A DNA stretch of 64,000 bases, from NCBI RefSeq assembly GCF_005080685.1, contig NZ_CP039371.1:1674001-1738000 (forward strand), read 5' to 3'. This document shows, piece by piece, positions 10,818 to 20,971 of this stretch. The DNA is from Pseudomonas putida (GTDB taxonomy: Bacteria > Pseudomonadota > Gammaproteobacteria > Pseudomonadales > Pseudomonadaceae). The translations under genes and the position numbers were made by a program. Every line of letters starts with the position of its first letter. The first letter of the stretch is position 1. The notes under the pieces were generated by a model. It was not told the origin of the DNA and did no database searches. It saw only the letters and a program-made list of their open reading frames with translations.

Positions 10818-10819
10818 TC

Positions 10820-11297
10820 ATGGCCAAGTCGCTGCAGGATATTGCCTGCGTCACCCTGGGCGGCGAGCATAAAAAGCTCGGCGACTTCCCCGGCAAGGCG
10901 TTGCTGGTGGTCAACACTGCCAGCCAGTGCGGCTTCACCCCGCAGTACAAGGGCCTGGAGCAGCTGTGGCAGCAGTACCGCGAACGGGGCCTGGTGGTGC
11001 TGGGTTTTCCCTGCAACCAGTTCGGCAAGCAGGAGCCGGGCGAGGCGCGGGACATCGCGCAGTTCTGCGAGCGCAACTTCGGCGTGAGCTTTCCGCTGTT
11101 TCGCAAGGTCGAGGTCAACGGCCCGGGTGCCCATCCGCTGTTCGTCGAACTCAAGCAACGGGCGCCGGGCCTGTTCGGCACGCAGAAGATCAAGTGGAAC
11201 TTCACCAAGTTCCTGATCGACCCGGCCAGCGGCCAGATCAAGCGTTATGCGCCGAGCACCAAGCCCCAGGCCCTGGAAGCCGATATCCAGCGGTTGC

Positions 11298-11308
<11 letters not shown>
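10820..11308 (+). CDS. Glutathione peroxidase-family thiol peroxidase
   Basis: A 162-aa peroxidase that reduces hydrogen peroxide and organic hydroperoxides; bacterial members often use thioredoxin instead of glutathione. The catalytic tetrad is visible: cysteine of NTASQCGFTPQY (cysteine, not selenocysteine), glutamine of VLGFPCNQFGKQEPG, and tryptophan and asparagine of KWNFTKFLID. FPCNQF is also the site of the usual resolving cysteine. The gene follows msrB directly and overlaps the end of the convergent hybrid kinase gene by 11 bp. In P. aeruginosa, as I recall, the redox regulator gene ospR lies beside this gene; I see no ospR here. Confidence 0.93.
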
Positions 11309-13613
<2,305 letters not shown>

Positions 13614-13721
13614 GGGTCCCGAGCCGGTTTCAACGCCCTTGCGCTGCGCAAGCATAGCCGATCAGCCCCGGCTGCTGGCGGGTCTGTCGCACATTCAGCC
13701 TTGATTGCTCAACCGGCTGTG

Positions 13722-13806
13722 CCGGCCCTTTCGCGGGTGAACCCGCTCCTACAGGACCTGCGCGATACCTGTAGGAGCGGGTTTACCCGCGAAGAGGCCG
13801 GTACAG
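13722..13806. repeat. REP-type inverted pair upstream of the DUF815 ATPase gene
   Basis: 'ccggccctttcgcgggtgaacccgctcctacagg' and 'cctgtaggagcgggtttacccgcgaagaggccgg' oppose one another around a 14-bp centre. It lies only about 30 bp before the ATPase start and so is probably part of that gene's leader. Confidence 0.7.
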
Positions 13807-13837
13807 CCGACTCGAATCTGAATTTACAGGAGTCGTC

Positions 13838-14725
13838 ATGGACGCTCGCTTGAATGCTTTTCTGGAACGCGCCGAATCCGTACTGGCGCGTCTCGAACCC
13901 TTGTTGCCGGCCGTACGCCCGGACATCGACTGGACCACCACCCTGGCCGCGCGCTGGCAGCGCGATGGCCGCACGGGCTACCTGCTGCCGCTGGAAGTGA
14001 GCCTGGACATCCGCCTGAGCGACCTGATCGGCGTCGACAAGCAGCGTGAACAACTGGGCCGCAACACCCACCAGTTCATCAACGGCATGCCTGCCAACCA
14101 CGCCCTCCTGTGGGGCTCGCGCGGCACCGGCAAGTCGTCGCTGGTGCGCGCCTTGCTGGCCGAGCACGCAGGTGCCGGGCTGCGCCTGATCGAAATCGAG
14201 CGCGACCACCTGGCCGACCTGCCGCGTGTCGTCGAACAACTGCAAAAACTGCCGCAACGCTTCATCCTGTTCTGCGACGACCTCTCGTTCGAAGCCGGGG
14301 AGGGCGACTACCGGGTGCTCAAGAGCGTGCTCGATGGCTCGCTGGAGCAGGCCCCGGACAACGTGCTGCTGTACGCCACCTCCAACCGCCGCCACCTGGT
14401 GCCGGAGAAAGAGAGCGACAACGAGAACTGGAAACGCGTCGACGGCGAGCTGCACCCCAGCGAAGCGGTGGAAGACAAGATCGCCTTGTCCGACCGCTTC
14501 GGCCTGTGGCTGTCGTTCTACCCGTTCACCCAGGAGCACTTCCTGAACGTGGTCGAGCACTGGATCGGCCAGCTGGCACGCCCTGCGGGCCTGAGATGGA
14601 GCCGCACTGAAGAACTCGACATCCTCGCCGTGCGCTGGGCCACCGGCCGCGGTAACCGAAATGGCCGTTGTGCCTATCAGTTCGCCCGCTATTGGGTCGG
14701 GCTGCAATTGTTGGAGCAAAAGTAA
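13838..14725 (+). CDS. DUF815-family AAA ATPase
   Basis: A 295-aa ATPase with Walker A GSRGTGKSSLVRAL (about 93-106) and a Walker B-like FILFCDDLSFE (about 143-153). ATSNRRHLVPE matches a sensor-1 region. This is the DUF815 family, compact AAA proteins of unknown substrate with a typical length of about 280-300 aa. An AGGAG ribosome-binding site stands just before the ATG. It abuts the next gene (stop 14723-14725, ATG at 14726), so the two are translationally coupled. Confidence 0.88.
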   Translation: MDARLNAFLERAESVLARLEPLLPAVRPDIDWTTTLAARWQRDGRTGYLLPLEVSLDIRLSDLIGVDKQREQLGRNTHQFINGMPANHALLWGSRGTGKSSLVRALLAEHAGAGLRLIEIERDHLADLPRVVEQLQKLPQRFILFCDDLSFEAGEGDYRVLKSVLDGSLEQAPDNVLLYATSNRRHLVPEKESDNENWKRVDGELHPSEAVEDKIALSDRFGLWLSFYPFTQEHFLNVVEHWIGQLARPAGLRWSRTEELDILAVRWATGRGNRNGRCAYQFARYWVGLQLLEQK

Positions 14726-15208
14726 ATGATCGACCTCAATGCCAGTGGCGCCGGCCTCGATGGCTACAGCCTGCTGGCCGCGCAAGTGCAGGCACTGTTC
14801 GCCGACGAGCGTGATTTCATCGCCAATGCCGCGCAGTTCTCGGCGTTTCTGTATAGCCAGGTCGATGACCTGAACTGGGCGGGGTTCTACCTCAATCGCA
14901 ACGAAGAGCTGGTGCTCGGCCCGTTCCAGGGGCAAGTAGCTTGCGTGCGCATCCCGTTCGGCAAGGGTGTGTGTGGTGCGGCTGCGGCCAGCCGGCAGAC
15001 CCAGCGGGTCGAGGATGTGCATGCCTTCCCGGGGCATATCGCTTGCGACAGCGCCTCGAACAGCGAGCTGGTGATTCCGCTGGTGAAGGCGGGCAGGTTG
15101 GTTGGTGTGCTCGATCTGGACAGCCCGAAGCTTGCGCGTTTCAGTGAGGCCGATCAGGTGGGGTTGGAGCGGTTGGCGGCGATCTTTTTGGAGTTGACCG
15201 ACTGCTGA
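14726..15208 (+). CDS. msrC: GAF-domain free methionine-(R)-sulfoxide reductase
   Basis: A 160-aa single GAF domain. The three cysteines of fRMsr enzymes are present: VACVRIPFGKGVCGAAAA supplies two and HIACDSASNSELVIPL the third, with the ELVIPL and GVLDLDSP motifs of the family. The enzyme reduces free (not protein-bound) R-methionine sulfoxide. With msrB and the peroxidase 4 kb away it forms a local concentration of methionine-oxidation repair genes. Confidence 0.9.
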   Translation: MIDLNASGAGLDGYSLLAAQVQALFADERDFIANAAQFSAFLYSQVDDLNWAGFYLNRNEELVLGPFQGQVACVRIPFGKGVCGAAAASRQTQRVEDVHAFPGHIACDSASNSELVIPLVKAGRLVGVLDLDSPKLARFSEADQVGLERLAAIFLELTDC

Positions 15209-15221
15209 TAGTCGGTTGATG

Positions 15222-15306
15222 TTACCGGCCTCTTCGCGGCTAAAGCCGCTCCTACAGGGGACTGCGCTGCACCTGTAGGAGCGGCTTTAGCCGCGAAGAG
15301 GCCGGT
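15222..15306. repeat. REP-type inverted pair, perfect arms
   Basis: 'accggcctcttcgcggctaaagccgctcctacagg' and 'cctgtaggagcggctttagccgcgaagaggccggt' are exact reverse complements around a 14-bp centre. It separates the convergent msrC and the membrane-anchored coiled-coil gene. Confidence 0.8.
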
Positions 15307-15328
15307 AGCCTCAGCCCAAAACCCGGGA

Positions 15329-16096
15329 TCAGTCGTAGATCACCCGCTTCTTCCAGGTTTCGTCCTCATCGGTCTTGAGCCCATCGGTCAATTCGTTGTG
15401 CTCATCCGCCGCCGGTTCCATTTTGTCCAGCACCTGGGCATTGGCCCGCGCCAGCAATTTTTCCAGATACCGCAGCTGCTCTTCATACTGCTTGGGCTCA
15501 GGCTGCTTGCGCAGGTACTGCACGCCCCGCTCGAACGCCAGCCGCGCCTGGCCGGGTTGTTCCTGTTGCAGGGCCTGCTGGCCAAGGTTGTTGAAGAACT
15601 CGATATGCAGCAGCACCAGGATATGGCGGATCTCCTTGACCCAATGCTTGGCCTCCTGGGTATTCAGAAAACCTTCCTGGTTGGCCCGCACGATCTGGTT
15701 GTGCAGGGCTTCGAGCAAGAAGCGCACATCCTTGGCCTTGGCCTCGGTCTGGATCGGGCTGGGCGGGTTGTTGACCGGGATCTGTTCCCCCTTGGCGATC
15801 AGTCCCTCGATTTCAGCGATGCGCGCCTTGAGGTCGCCGCTGTGCTTGTCCAGCGCCAACTGGCGCTGGTTGAGGTTCAGTTCCAGGCGGGTCAGCAGCA
15901 GCTTCAATGCCGGGGTCATGAACTGGCCGGGGAAGGTTTCGGTGATTTCGCCACAACGGCGCAGGCGGTCGGCCAGCTCGACCTTCAGGCGCGCACGTTC
16001 CAGCTTGCCGTTTTCGACCACGTTGTTGAGGTAGCCGATCACGATCAGCAATGCGATACCCGCCACGATGAGCAGTGTGATCAGAAGTGGTGTCAC
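15329..16096 (-). CDS. Membrane-anchored coiled-coil protein of unknown function
   Basis: A 255-aa protein with one N-terminal membrane segment (TPLLITLLIVAGIALLIVIG, about 2-21) and then a long, charged, helical cytoplasmic part rich in Leu, Glu, Arg and Gln. It contains coiled-coil-like stretches (LLLTRLELNLNQRQLALDKH and DLKARIAEIEGLIAKGE) and a TPR-like tail (QQEQPGQARLAFERGVQYL). I do not recognise a named family. It is a conserved-looking Pseudomonas protein, judged only by its codon use and its place beside the tRNA array. No signal peptidase site is visible, so it should be an N-in or N-out anchor. Confidence 0.7.
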   Translation of the reverse strand: MTPLLITLLIVAGIALLIVIGYLNNVVENGKLERARLKVELADRLRRCGEITETFPGQFMTPALKLLLTRLELNLNQRQLALDKHSGDLKARIAEIEGLIAKGEQIPVNNPPSPIQTEAKAKDVRFLLEALHNQIVRANQEGFLNTQEAKHWVKEIRHILVLLHIEFFNNLGQQALQQEQPGQARLAFERGVQYLRKQPEPKQYEEQLRYLEKLLARANAQVLDKMEPAADEHNELTDGLKTDEDETWKKRVIYD

Positions 16097-16326
16097 CGTT
16101 TACGCCTCGTCAAAAGGTTCTGCATATAGAGTGTAGGAGCCCGCGTGCTCGCCAGAAGCCCGTGCAGGCAAATCTATGCTGGTATCGGCAAGCGGCCCGA
16201 TAACTGGATGGTGGCACATTAATGCCGAGATGCCGTCAGAAAATCAACGCCAATCCTCGGGCGCGATCGATAAGCCCCCGCCACACTGCCCGAAGTCATT
16301 GATTTAAATAAATTTCTACAAAAGGG

Positions 16327-16355
16327 TTGACGACCCGGTAAGGCATCCATAGAAT
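16327..16355 (+). promoter_or_regulatory. Sigma-70 promoter of the tRNA array
   Basis: TTGACG (16327-16332), a 17-bp spacer and TAGAAT (16350-16355), followed by the GC-rich discriminator gcgcgcc that is typical of stringently controlled stable RNA promoters. Transcription would start at about 16362, 68 nt before the first tRNA. The 16097-16326 stretch upstream contains no gene. Confidence 0.8.
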
Positions 16356-16429
16356 GCGCGCCACTTGCAGCGTAAAGCGCACAGCTAAATGCCGCAGGGA
16401 GTGAAAGCAAGCAGTAATGCTTGTAGCGT

Positions 16430-16505
16430 GTCCCCTTCGTCTAGTGGCCTAGGACACCGCCCTTTCACGGCGGTAACAGGGGTTCGAGTCCCCTAGGGGA
16501 CGCCA
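16430..16505 (+). tRNA. tRNA-Glu (anticodon TTC), copy 1
   Basis: 76 nt with CCA encoded. The acceptor stem is GTCCCCT / AGGGGAC, the anticodon loop CTTTCAC gives TTC, and the T arm is ACAGGGGTTCGAGTCCCCT. It is identical to the second copy at 16678. Confidence 0.98.
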
Positions 16506-16509
16506 AATT

Positions 16510-16585
<76 letters not shown>

Positions 16586-16677
16586 GTTTCTCCGGCAACG
16601 CCTAGCGGCGGGGCAGGAAAAGAAAACCCAGTCTGAATCGTGAGGTTCATGTGCTGGTGCACTGAAAAGTGTCGTGT

Positions 16678-16753
16678 GTCCCCTTCGTCTAGTGGCCTAG
16701 GACACCGCCCTTTCACGGCGGTAACAGGGGTTCGAGTCCCCTAGGGGACGCCA
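16678..16753 (+). tRNA. tRNA-Glu (anticodon TTC), copy 2
   Basis: Identical to the copy at 16430 across all 76 nt. The Glu-Gly pair has been duplicated as a unit; the spacer before it (16586-16677) is unique. Confidence 0.98.
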
Positions 16754-16756
16754 TTT

Positions 16757-16832
<76 letters not shown>

Positions 16833-16917
16833 GTTTGAATACTGTGGCGTCTATGCGGTGCAGTGGTGGTGAAGGTCTTAATGGCGCTTCACGCCGAAAG
16901 TGGTAAAGCTTCACAAT

Positions 16918-16993
<76 letters not shown>

Positions 16994-17000
16994 AATATAG

Positions 17001-17043
17001 AACGCACCAAAGAATCTCAAGATTCCTTGGTGCGTTTTTTTTC
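17001..17043 (+). terminator. Intrinsic terminator of the tRNA array
   Basis: AACGCACCAA-(A)GAATC-TCAA-GATTC-(C)TTGGTGCGTT followed by a run of eight T. The long stem with a T run directly after the last tRNA is a typical end for a tRNA operon. Confidence 0.92.
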
Positions 17044-17094
17044 GTCAGTGCGTTAGGGCGCAGGCGCATGGCGATCAAGCCATGGCCAGCCTAC

Positions 17095-18174
17095 TTAGCG
17101 GTATTCGATCGTGAAGTTCAACGCGCCCTTGGCCTCGCCTGGTGTAACCACCGCTTCGGTCTGATAATACCGTGCACGAAGGTCTAGGCGGGTGATGCCG
17201 GGGGTCAGAGGCACCATATCCACGAACGCTTCCAGTTCCAGTGGGGTATTGTCACTGCGCAGCACCTGGATGCCGATCCCGCTGGCGGTCGAGTCCGTGG
17301 TCAGGGTGAACAAACCCAGGTTTCGGTCTATCGACACCGAGCCGTCCACGCCATCCAGGCGCATGAAGGCGCGGGCAATGCTGCTTCCCGGGTCGTCCTC
17401 GCAGTCGTTGAGGGTGATGTAAAAATCAACCGGGTCGGTTGTGGTGCCTGGGCCCTTTAAGTCGGCAACATCATGGTTTTTAAGTTGTACTGGGTTGGCG
17501 CTGACTGCGTCGGCTCTGAGCGTACACTGGGCCTGTTGAACCTGCCCGCTCAGGTTCAGCCTGACAGCATCCCCCACATCGCTGACCACGCCACTGGCGA
17601 TCTCTTGGTTGAATGAACTGATGCCAGCGGGGATAGGGCCGGTCTTGATCAAGGCCATGTACTTGATGGTGAGATTGCGCATCTCCATGAACGTGGGTGT
17701 CATGTTCCGTTGGTTTTCACCGATATAAGGGACGGCGCCGATGCCCCCGTCGTCTGCCTGGAATGTATTGCTCGCCACGCCGTTGAGGAAACCGCCTAAT
17801 TCCAGATACAGGCCTACACCCGGAATATTGGTCTTCAGCACTTTGCCTGTGACAGTCTTGCCGTCGACAGGGGGGAAGTCGCCGGGATCCCTAGCTAATG
17901 GCGTCTTCATGTCGGCTGTCAGTCGCCTTGACCCATCGTTGTCGCACTTCAGGATCAAACCGGGGCCGGCCAATGAAGTGGTACTGACGGAGTAGATCTT
18001 GGTACCCACTGGCGCATCGCGTGCCACCCACCTTGCGCCAAGGTCGTGCTTGAATTGCATAGGGCCTGATGCCCCTGGCCACTCGCAGCCCGCGATGGCA
18101 TGGGCTTGGCTTGACAGTGTCAACATCGCTGCGGCGGTGGCGATGCTGAGGAAAAAGCGTGAAAAAGGGGGCAT
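17095..18174 (-). CDS. Fimbrial tip adhesin, chaperone-usher system
   Basis: A 359-aa secreted protein starting MPPFSRFFLSIATAAAMLTL with a signal peptide cleaved near SQAHA-IAG. An AGGAA ribosome-binding site precedes the ATG at 18174. Architecture fits a two-domain fimbrial adhesin: an N-terminal receptor-type domain (about 25-200), then a pilin domain with a cysteine pair (AQCTLRADAV and LNDCEDD) that ends in a donor-strand-like GALNFTIEYR. It is the last gene of the minus-strand fimbrial run and begins 44 bp after the usher stop. The ligand cannot be predicted from the sequence. Confidence 0.82.
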   Translation of the reverse strand: MPPFSRFFLSIATAAAMLTLSSQAHAIAGCEWPGASGPMQFKHDLGARWVARDAPVGTKIYSVSTTSLAGPGLILKCDNDGSRRLTADMKTPLARDPGDFPPVDGKTVTGKVLKTNIPGVGLYLELGGFLNGVASNTFQADDGGIGAVPYIGENQRNMTPTFMEMRNLTIKYMALIKTGPIPAGISSFNQEIASGVVSDVGDAVRLNLSGQVQQAQCTLRADAVSANPVQLKNHDVADLKGPGTTTDPVDFYITLNDCEDDPGSSIARAFMRLDGVDGSVSIDRNLGLFTLTTDSTASGIGIQVLRSDNTPLELEAFVDMVPLTPGITRLDLRARYYQTEAVVTPGEAKGALNFTIEYR

Positions 18175-18218
18175 GGTCGGTTCCTGATGCAGGCACCCGG
18201 CGTTGGCGCACGGGCGGG

Positions 18219-20735
18219 TCATGGGGTAGGGCAGCGCAAGGTCTGCAGGCGATAGCCTTGTTCTTCTGGCATGCTTGCCGGGTCGATTGGCAACAGGCAG
18301 CGCTGCTCGGCACGGTCGCCCCAGCGTGCTTCCAATGTTTGGGGCTGAGCATCCGTTGCAACCAACGCCTGGCCCGCCTGGCCCACTACCGCCAGGTGTT
18401 CGCCCTGCTGGTCGTTGATCTGGGTGCCGAAGGGCAGCGGGCGGCCGTCGGCATGTTGCAGGGTAAGGATCAGGCGGCTGACCTGGCGTGCCTTGAAAGT
18501 TGCCAGGGCGACTGCGCCGCGGCGGGGTACGACTTGGGTCGCTCCGTTTTCGATTTCCACGTCCGGGCCAAGCTGGTCGGTTTGCAGGGTCACCTGGTTG
18601 ACCCGGTAGGGGCGCATGTGCGATGCCAGGATGTAACCGCTGCCGTCGGTGCTGCCGCCGGGCACGTTGTCTACGCCGACGCCGGGCACATCGGGCACGT
18701 GCACCAGTGCCGTGGTTTCGCCCAGGTATTGCCCCAGCACGATGCCGTCGGCGTGCGCCAGCACCGCGCCACTGGCATTGACCGAAACGCTGCGGTAGTC
18801 GTCCGCTTCGGTGTAGCCGGCACCCACGTTTACCTTCTGCGTCTGGTAACCCATCGATACCGAGGCGGTCTTGTGTTGTCGCTCGTCGTTGGCCAGCGAT
18901 GCCAGGTAGCTCAGCCGGTTGTCCTGTGAGCCGCCGTTCAGGGTGGCGCGTTCGCTGAAGTGGCCGTTGCTTTCCTTGACATCGAAGCCGGCGGTGGTCG
19001 AGGAGCCCCCATCGAGCGGGATGGTGAACCCCAGGCCAACGATACGGTCGCTGCTGCTATCGTTGCTCAACGACTGCGAGGCATACAGGTTGATGCTGAC
19101 CCGGCGGTACTGGGTATTGAATTGGAACTGGTACTGGCGGCGTTGCCTGTTGCTGTGCCAGTAATCGTCCTGGGACAGGGTCAGGCTCAGTGAGTTGCGG
19201 TTGCCGAACGCCTGGTAGATCGAACTCTCCAGACGGCTGCGGCGGCTGCCCTGGTAGCGGCTGGAGGCGTTGCGCTGCTGCACGGCTTCGTCGAATTCGC
19301 GATAGCCTTCGGTGGAGTAGCGGTAGCCGGCGAAGCGTAGGCTGGTGCCGGTCTGGAATGCTTTGCCGTAGCGTACGGAGTAACTCTGCCCCTGTACCTG
19401 GCCGCCTTGTTCACCCAGGTCGGTGCGGGCTTGGGTCATGTCCAGCGACACTGCGCCGAGTGTGCCGAAGTCACGCGCAACGCCGATGTTGGCGGCGTTG
19501 TAGTACTCGCTGCCGAGCAGGCCGCCGTACAGCGTGGTGCCCCACTTGCCGCCACGGGCCAGGGTAGCTTGCCACAGTGCAGGGTCATCGATGCCGTCGG
19601 CGACATCGTAACGCCCGACAACCAGGTTATAGCGCCACACGCCTTCGCGCAGCAGGTTGCTGAGGGTGGAGTAGGGCTGGATGAAGCGGCGAACCTGGCC
19701 ATCGGCCTCGGTGAGGACGATTTCCAGGTCGCCACTGCTGCCGCCGATACCCAGGTCATTGATTTCGTAGGGGCCGGCGGCTACGTAGGTAGAGTAGATG
19801 GGATAGCCGTTCTGCAACACCTCGAGTTTGGCCCGGGTTTGGGCCACGCCACGGATGACCGGCGCATAGCTTTGCATCACATCGGGCAGCATGCCCATGT
19901 CGGTGGCCAGCTGTACCCCCTTGATGGGGAGGCTGCGGAATACATCGCCGTTGCTGAAGGTTTCGCCCAGTGTCAGCGTGCCCCACTGGCCGGGCAGGTC
20001 ATGCTGGGCGTAGGTGTTGAAGTGGGCCCAATCCTGGCCTTTGCCGTCGTCGCGCCAGCTCTGGCTGCTGCGCAGGCGCCAGCCGCCCAGGTTGATACCA
20101 CTGTTCAGGTACAGGTCCTGGCTGCTTCGGGAGTTGCCAGTGGCACCGCTGAAGTGCTGCGCGGAGGCCTGGTAACTGACGAATGCGGCATTGATGCCAG
20201 TGTCCCAGCGTTCTGGCGCGACGCTGCCGGCCACATCGCGGCGCAAGGCGATCTGCGGGATCGACAGTGCCAGCTGGAGCTGGCCAGGGTCCAGGTCGTA
20301 GGTGGCATCTGGTACCAGCGCGGGCAGGTCGACACAGCGCTCATCACTGGGCAACGGCTCGGCCAGGCCCTGTTCGCTCAGGCCCAGTTCGCGCAGCAGG
20401 CTGGCGCTGAGGCAGGGCTCCAGGCCCTTGCCGTCGCTGCGCTCACGGAAGTCGATTTTGTGCCGCCCAGCTGGGGCCAGGTTGACCGACACCTCGACCT
20501 GGTAGCGGCCAGGCGCCAGGGTTGCTTGTGCGGCCAGGGTGTTCAGGGCGGCGGCGCTGGCGTCGCTGGATTGGCCTGGGGCTTGGCGCATGAAGTTGGG
20601 GTTGAACTTGACTGAACGCTCATCGGCAAAGTTCGGGGTAATAAAGAAAAACAGCAGACCACAACTGGCCACGAGTAGTGCTGGAGGCGAGCCGGGACGC
20701 ATCGGTAACTTCCAACGCCGGGTGGGGTTAAGCAT
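18219..20735 (-). CDS. Outer-membrane usher (PapC/FimD family)
   Basis: An 838-aa usher with a signal peptide (hydrophobic stretch PPALLVASCGLLFFFITPNF, about 17-36). It has the usher N-terminal periplasmic domain (VKFNPNFMRQAPGQSSD, then the GRYQVEVSVN strand), a 24-strand barrel region with the GVFSNGDVF/RSLPIKGVQLATD and RGVAQTRAKLEVLQNGYPIY segments around the plug, and two C-terminal domains with a cysteine pair (QRCLLPID and LQTLRC). It exports and assembles pilin-chaperone complexes. Its chaperone and pilins are not upstream as usual: the next minus-strand fimbrial gene is at 38252, 17.5 kb away, beyond the Rhs/P47-like genes. The 236 bp upstream (20736-20971) hold no gene. Confidence 0.94.
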   Translation of the reverse strand: MLNPTRRWKLPMRPGSPPALLVASCGLLFFFITPNFADERSVKFNPNFMRQAPGQSSDASAAALNTLAAQATLAPGRYQVEVSVNLAPAGRHKIDFRERSDGKGLEPCLSASLLRELGLSEQGLAEPLPSDERCVDLPALVPDATYDLDPGQLQLALSIPQIALRRDVAGSVAPERWDTGINAAFVSYQASAQHFSGATGNSRSSQDLYLNSGINLGGWRLRSSQSWRDDGKGQDWAHFNTYAQHDLPGQWGTLTLGETFSNGDVFRSLPIKGVQLATDMGMLPDVMQSYAPVIRGVAQTRAKLEVLQNGYPIYSTYVAAGPYEINDLGIGGSSGDLEIVLTEADGQVRRFIQPYSTLSNLLREGVWRYNLVVGRYDVADGIDDPALWQATLARGGKWGTTLYGGLLGSEYYNAANIGVARDFGTLGAVSLDMTQARTDLGEQGGQVQGQSYSVRYGKAFQTGTSLRFAGYRYSTEGYREFDEAVQQRNASSRYQGSRRSRLESSIYQAFGNRNSLSLTLSQDDYWHSNRQRRQYQFQFNTQYRRVSINLYASQSLSNDSSSDRIVGLGFTIPLDGGSSTTAGFDVKESNGHFSERATLNGGSQDNRLSYLASLANDERQHKTASVSMGYQTQKVNVGAGYTEADDYRSVSVNASGAVLAHADGIVLGQYLGETTALVHVPDVPGVGVDNVPGGSTDGSGYILASHMRPYRVNQVTLQTDQLGPDVEIENGATQVVPRRGAVALATFKARQVSRLILTLQHADGRPLPFGTQINDQQGEHLAVVGQAGQALVATDAQPQTLEARWGDRAEQRCLLPIDPASMPEEQGYRLQTLRCPTP

Positions 20736-20971
20736 AATTAGGCACCTTCGGTATATTTTGCGACCAGGCCTGTTTGTCGCACAGTACTAGCGTTGATCTG
20801 CTAGTTTGGATAAGGAATTTTCGCGAATAATACGGATGCCGTGCCAAGGTTTGTGTAGGACAAATCTGATGGTTGCCACGAATAGTCGACAGTGGTGTGC
20901 GTTAGAAATTTCCGTGAAGACGACCTTTTCAGGGGGCGCCTTCAGGAACGGTTTATTACAGCGCTGTGCAT

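Noticed and set aside
16994..17094. Integrase-type attachment site at the last tRNA-Gly
   Set aside because: No direct repeat of the tRNA 3' end was found at the other side of the island, and no integrase, transposase or plasmid gene is visible in the window.
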